This document shows positions 58,735-64,000 of a stretch of DNA of 64,000 nucleotides, one piece after another. The position numbers were made by a program, and so were the translations under genes. The DNA comes from Diadophis punctatus similis (taxonomy: Eukaryota; Chordata; Lepidosauria; Squamata; Dipsadidae). Below the pieces are notes generated by a model. It did not search any database. It was not told where the DNA came from and saw only the letters and a list, made by a program, of their open reading frames with translations. Location: positions 156,388,547-156,452,546 of the forward strand of contig JALIGW010000001.1 in NCBI GenBank assembly GCA_023053685.1, given 5' to 3'. The number at the start of each line of letters is the position of its first letter. Position 1 is the stretch's first letter.

Positions 58735-59259
58735 TGTTAAGGAGTTATTGTGCTGTTAAGCACATACACAGCGAAATGTGTTGTAGTAATGGTGTTGCAG
58801 TTTGATATGAATGCTATTCAGTCAATAAACAGAATATCTTTAGTATGTACAAAGTAGTTTTTACTTGAATAGTAGCAAAGTTAAATAGGAAGTCCAAGTC
58901 ATACACAGTTATTCAGTCAAGGCAAAGTTTCTTCTTCTTGCCTATCTTTGTTTTAACTCACAAACAAAGATTACAGCTATCACTTAATTCTATACTATCA
59001 CAGACAGTTACTTCTTCACAGCAATTTCACACATCCATAAAGTAATCTACTCATCAGTAAAGCAGCACAGAGAGTCTTCAATCCGGAACACACCGTCAAA
59101 CACAACCACCAACCATAAACCATCAACCACATTGAGCATGCTCTCTTGCTTGCTTATATAGTAATCATCCACAATGCATTTAAAGCAATATACACATAAC
59201 ATTGATTTGTGGCTTAATCATATATTAACACACCCAATCGTTTGAACAGGGTTCTAACA
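58735..59259 (-). mobile_element. Solo LTR with 5-bp target duplication
   Basis: Minus-strand reading starts TGTTAGAACCC and ends CTCCTTAACA. GTTAC flanks both sides exactly (58730-58734 and 59260-59264). A TATA box (CTATATAAGC, complement of about 59154-59163) sits roughly 100 bases into the LTR. No internal region. It has no obvious sequence relation to the other two LTRs, apart from the TGTTA start. Family unknown. Confidence 0.82.
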
Positions 59260-59269
59260 GTTACTCTCT

Positions 59270-60560
59270 ATTATAAAGCCAATGAATAGGCATTGGGAAT
59301 CTAGAATGATATTTTATACATTCAGACAAGAAACAAAAGCCGAAATAAGTAAGAAATACTCTGATTTTATTTGCCACTGTCTCTACATGGTATACTACAA
59401 TGATTTTATGCATAATATTAGAGCTTTTCTCTTTAGATGCAGCCCAGTTTAAAACTGCTGGGTATGTTTTGCGGTACCTGACTTTGTAACAGTCTTATAA
59501 GAATTCCCTCCTGCAGAAAGAGTAAATTGCTGTACATTTTTGAAAACGGCACATATCTGTATACATTCAAAAGTCACCAACAGTCAAGCTGTAATAGAAG
59601 ATATCCTGTTTTATTAGCCTGAGGTTTCTTTGTTGTTACCGGTAGTTATTTTATGAGTCGTGTTTGGTTACATTTAATTTATTCCAGCTACAATCCAATG
59701 TCAAATCGAAAAGAAAACAAATAATTTAAAAGAAAACATTGATGACTAAAGAAAAAGAGAAGAAGAAAAAAGAAAAGAAAAGAAAAGAAAAGACCAGAGA
59801 GGAAATAAAGTAATAGTTCAAGTATAAATCTCAATCTATTTTTACAAGAATGTGCCATGATATTAACTAGTCTAAGGATTGCATCACATCCCTTAATTAT
59901 TTTATGCCATTAATACTTTTTCTGATTCTTGGAACAGCCTGTTTACTCACCTGATTTCATGAAGAGAGCTTTGTTTTCTTAATTGTTTCAGTTTAATAAT
60001 AGATTCGTCCTATTCTTCCAAAGTAGGATGACATATGCCTTTGCAAAACTATCCCAAGACAAAACCCCAAGAAAAAGCACTCAACCTTTCTTCAATCCTC
60101 TTCCAAAAGTCAGTCCTGAAAATATATCTGAATTCTCAAAGTCCCAAAAGTATCTATTAGAAACTAGTTATATTTAAATTGGACACTCCTGTTGAGTTTT
60201 GAAATATGTGTTCCTGGCCATCGAAGTTTCCACAATAAGTGATTTTCTAAATCATATTAAGTTTGTTAACCCAGAAATAGCACAACCATTAAACAGAAGA
60301 TCTTCTTGAATATCTTCTTCAGAGCCATTTGATACATTCATCCTTTTCTAAGAACAATTGTTGATGTCTGTGCGTGGAGGTATCTTGCTGGAACATATGT
60401 ATCTGCTAATATTAATGGGAAAGTGGTAGCCCTCACTGTCTTAACCCTTTTTAACCCCAACAAGAGAAAATGAACAATTTTCATTCTAATCTGGGTTTTC
60501 TCATTATCAAACTCAGAATCTTCCCACCTTTTCTTCCTCTTAATGTATACTACAAGTGTA
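59270..60560. other. AT-rich DNA, no gene seen
   Basis: No supported gene. An (AAAAG)n run lies at 59765-59795. Small frames have no similarity. Confidence 0.3.
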
Positions 60561-60569
60561 TCTTTTTCT

Positions 60570-61212
60570 TTTCTTGGGGCCTGTTAAGGTATATCTAGAT
60601 CTGTATCTTTGGCAACCTTCAGTCTCGAGAGACTATGGTATCGTGCTCTGGAAAGAGTTTCTAGAAAGAGTTCCTAGAACAGCATCTAGTGTGGCTAAAA
60701 AGGCCAATCCGAGAGTGGCAATCCCTTCCACACTGAGGGCAGATCCATTCCGTCCCCTGCCTGGCCCCCAGATTTCTCTGGTTCCGTGACTGCCTCACTG
60801 CCTCGGCCTGCTGAACGAGTGTCTCCTCGAAATGGAGAAGGCCATGCAGTGTCTTTTTCCTCCAAGCGGAACGATCAGAGGTCAAGGTTCCCCAGCTGTT
60901 AATGTCCATTCCCAAGGCCTTTAAATCCCTCTTATAGATATCCTTATATCGCAGCTGTGGTCTCCCTCTAGGGCGCTTTCCCTGCACTAGTTCACCATAC
61001 AGGAGATCTTTCAGAATCTGCCCATCATCCATTCTCACAACATGCCCAAGCCAGCGGAGACGCCGCTGTTGCAGTAGTGTATACATGCTAGAAATTCCAG
61101 CACGTTCCAAGACTGTGCTATTTGGAACTTTGTCATGCCAGGTGATGCCAAGGATACTTCGGAGACAGCGCATATGAAAGATCTGTATACCCAGTTTGTA
61201 TCCATCACCCAT
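60570..61212 (-). pseudogene. LINE ORF2 C-terminus with terminal zinc finger, 5'-truncated
   Basis: A 183-codon uninterrupted minus frame (60661-61212) reads the C-terminal part of a LINE protein: MRCLRSILGITWHDKV, LLQQRRLRWLGHVVRMDD, GKRPRGRPQLRYKD, RSAWRKKTLHGLL, and a terminal CPQCGRDCHSR...H...CC zinc-finger-like motif ending at the stop. The 3' part (60570-60660) contains CAACCTTCAGTCTCGAGAGAC on the plus strand, the complement of the LINE 3' UTR. The upstream RT core is absent, so this is a dead-on-arrival insertion. The clade is not certain. Confidence 0.7.
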
Positions 61213-61214
61213 TT

Positions 61215-62100
61215 TGTTTGATGCTTAGCACGTTAACACTGAATTGTAGCTGGAGAAGGAGATATGATGCACTATGCAGTCCAGAGGACTAAGATGAACC
61301 AAGTGAATGAAAGTCCAGTTCTTGTTCATATGGGAGATGTCTGGCTGGTCTACACTAGTGGCAGGGCAAAACATGTACCTGCTCACAGCAGGACAAAGCA
61401 CAGAGCCTTGCCAGTCAGAAGTTTTGAAGTATTTAACCAAGAATGAATCATTGCCCTATTTTATATCAAACCTTTAGAACTGTAAGTTGTGGCCTAACCA
61501 CACATAATTTTTCCTCAAACCACACTGATATTGGTGCAGTGAATCTACATGCAGGGGGTGGGATCTGCTTTGAGCTACTTGCTCTGCTAAAATGGATGAG
61601 TAGGTCAGCAAATGCAGGGAAAGTTTTAACATGTCTTTCTGATTATCTCAAAAAGCAACATTAATTGGTTTCTTTGCTAATTTTGGACTCAAGACAATGT
61701 TTTAATTTAAAATTAGTCCATTGTTCCTAACGAGAGAAACAATAATGGTAGAGGGGCTATAAAACAACTAAAATCTGCCAAACCTGGGATAAAATATAAG
61801 GAAGACTTGCTTGTTATACAACTACATTAAATTTGTTTATTAGCTCTAATGCTGAACAATTTGCTGGCGCTAGGATTTTTCAGTCACCGTGAGAGAGAAG
61901 ATGAGGGAGGCGGTTCACTTTCATTTGCATTCTTGATCCCTGCTGCTCAGTTTATAGCACTGATGCTATTCATACAGTCTTTGCAATATTAATTTTTAAT
62001 TTATGGTGCTCATTAGGAGACATTTAAAGCAGAACAATTATCATTTATCTTGATATATTATTTACTAAGGCTTGCTGTCACGGTTAGGGACTTGTGATTA
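61215..62100. other. Unique DNA with possible conserved block 61850-62085
   Basis: No gene was seen. 61850-62085 contains TTTATTAGCTCTAATGC, TTCATTTGCATTC (an octamer-like ATTTGCAT) and ATTTATGGTGCTCATTAG in non-repetitive context, compatible with a developmental enhancer. Inference only. Confidence 0.3.
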
Positions 62101-62106
62101 GTGGGA

Positions 62107-62220
<114 letters not shown>

Positions 62221-62224
62221 CCCA

Positions 62225-64000
62225 AAGGATCCTAGATGGAAGGAATTATAGTTTAGATCTTAAATTGTCATAACTTAGGATTTGAAGTTCTGATGGTGGG
62301 ATAGTATTAATGTAGGCCACTGCTTCATCAATTATTTACCTACAGACATTGCTCATCACTTATTGTGTTTTTATTTTTGTCAAGCATAGATTATTTGTTT
62401 TTTTAAAAAAACATCCAACACATTCCGCATATTTACACAGTTTCAGCAGCATTCCTTTTGGAAATGTATCTGTTCTAAAGGATCTTGGCTTTTGTCCAAA
62501 TGTGGAAAGAACCAAGAATTAAAATCAAAGAATCACTGATGTCTGTCTACATCCTTCAATCAAAATACTGGCATTATTTCTAGGTAAGGGATTCTGAAAT
62601 TTGAATTATCTTCCAATCTCATAATCTAGCTACAGGACCTAGATTTGTTTGCATTATTTCTATATTTATATTGCAGTCTTTTGGTGTATGTAAACCTTGA
62701 GTTGCTATGCAGAAATAAATTACACCAATACGATGAAAATCCACTTCTTCCAAAGGCTATGAGCTGTTTTTGAAATTAGAAGAGAGACATATTAGTGAAG
62801 CAAGCATTTTCATCTTCTTCCAGGAATTGGATCTGCAAATCTTAAAGAAGGAATCAAGTGCATAATGCCTACAGATACCAGCATGCTTCTAGTTCAACTG
62901 GCTGGGGAATTTTGAGAGTTGAAGTCCACACAACTTCAACTGGCCAAGTTTGAGAAACAGTGTTCTAGGAATTTCTTTTGGTGCCTCTAAACTCCCTGAC
63001 TTTTACAAGGGGATGCATCACATGCCCCCAAAATCCAAATGTTTCCCATTCCCCCCCCTCCCAGTTTTCCCCATCCTTGCCTTAAAAGAAGAGAAAACTG
63101 TATAATCGTATTCTGGGATCTCTCTCAGCTATTCAAACAGTTCTGGTCTGAATAAGAGAAGAGGAAGGAAATGCCCAACTTAGAAATAGTTTTTTTCCCC
63201 AAGTTTTGTCATGCCCACTATCAACTCCCTCTCATTACTTTCATTTCAATTAGAATAATTCTATGCTTTCCATGGTAGCGATTGATACCTAAATGTGATT
63301 ATGTAGGACTGTAAACTTACTAATTCCAGATTGGTAACAAGTAATTCACCTGACTCTTAAAAGATGAATGACCCACAGAGAGAAATTGAATCTGGGCGTT
63401 TCTGAAACACAACCATTCCATTCCTCCTAACTGGGACTTACAAGCAAGTGAATCAAGAATCAGCAGCCCTCAAATAGCTGCAGGAGCTCTTAAATTTGGT
63501 TATGTAACTAATCCTCATCCATTAGATAACACTCATATAGATATGGGCAGAAATGGCAACTGAATCTTTCCCAGCAGTTGATCAAGAAAACCACCTTTTG
63601 ATTCTGCTACTGGCATTCTTAACCTTCCTTATGACATCTCTGACTTAATTTCATTTGAGAATTCCCATGAGGGCAAACACCCAATGATTTCTCAGATGGA
63701 GCAAAGCAGCAGATTGTGCAGTAAAGTGCAATGATTCCAAAGTGAGACCTGCTCCCAGGATCCTTATCACGCAAATGCCTCCATTATCTACTCACATCTT
63801 GATACATGCAATAGATTTGTAAGCCACAGGCTTTATGTGTTGACATTATCATATGCCCTCTCTCCTTGGTTTTTTGGCAGACACTCGGGGTAGTAAATAT
63901 CCTCAAGATACACAGCTTATGGCTACAGTTTATGACAGACCTGATGCTGGAAAGTACTGGTGCTAAACCAAGTGATTTAATCTAAAGTCAAAATTCCCAG
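62225..64000. other. Unassigned DNA with one old repeat
   Basis: No gene was seen to the end of the window. 62890-62960 (CTGGGGAATTTTGAGAGTTGAAGTCCACA...CAAGTTTGAGAAACAGTG) is a degenerate dispersed repeat common in reptiles. The rest is unique AT-rich DNA. Confidence 0.35.

Overview
This is a non-coding, repeat-dense stretch of a vertebrate nuclear genome, most likely a squamate reptile and plausibly a snake. The inference rests on repeat content: tRNA-derived SINEs of squamate type, CR1 and L2-like LINE tails ending in expanded microsatellites, a Penelope-like element, two DIRS tyrosine-recombinase retrotransposons, long GATA/CTAT arrays of the kind known as Bkm repeats in snakes, and an AT-rich background. 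I recognise no host protein-coding exon, rRNA or functional tRNA. Almost every long open frame belongs to a mobile element or to a translated microsatellite.

Layout. 1-4600: a SINE, an antisense CR1 tail, unique AT-rich DNA with a possibly conserved block, and a CT/GT microsatellite. 4622-10222: a structurally complete DIRS element (DIRS-1) with inverted terminal repeats, GC-rich leader, gag, a fused RT/RNase H/tyrosine recombinase frame and an internal complementary region. 10500-13200: a hAT-like fragment and a Penelope-like fragment split by a solo LTR with a 6-bp target duplication. 15400-17770: a degenerate L2-like LINE. 20390-20850: microsatellites enclosing a 31-bp perfect hairpin. 22757-28762: a second, different DIRS element (DIRS-2) with an intact gag but a broken pol region. 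29165-33900: CR1, L2 and SINE fragments and a small solo LTR. 37075-38064: a hAT MITE and a cluster of microsatellites. 39840-41935: a decayed LINE of the restriction-like-endonuclease group. 42079-42412: an inverted pair of 14-bp tandem arrays. 44590-45725: two antisense LINE tails. 49537-57373: three copies of a palindromic MITE family, two more hAT MITEs with target duplications and a GATA array. 57663-58219: a long polypyrimidine tract and a GT array. 58735-59259: a third solo LTR. 60570-61212: an antisense LINE C-terminus. 61215-64000: mostly unique DNA with one GAAA array.

The only genes that work together are those of the DIRS elements. Gag would package the RNA; RT and RNase H would make cDNA; the terminal inverted repeats and internal complementary region would template a circular intermediate; and the tyrosine recombinase would integrate it without a target duplication. 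DIRS-1 looks young: all catalytic residues are present, and the only lesions seen are single-base differences, two of them in C homopolymers. However, it lacks the methyltransferase-like domain that DIRS-2 still carries. DIRS-2 is clearly dead in its pol region.
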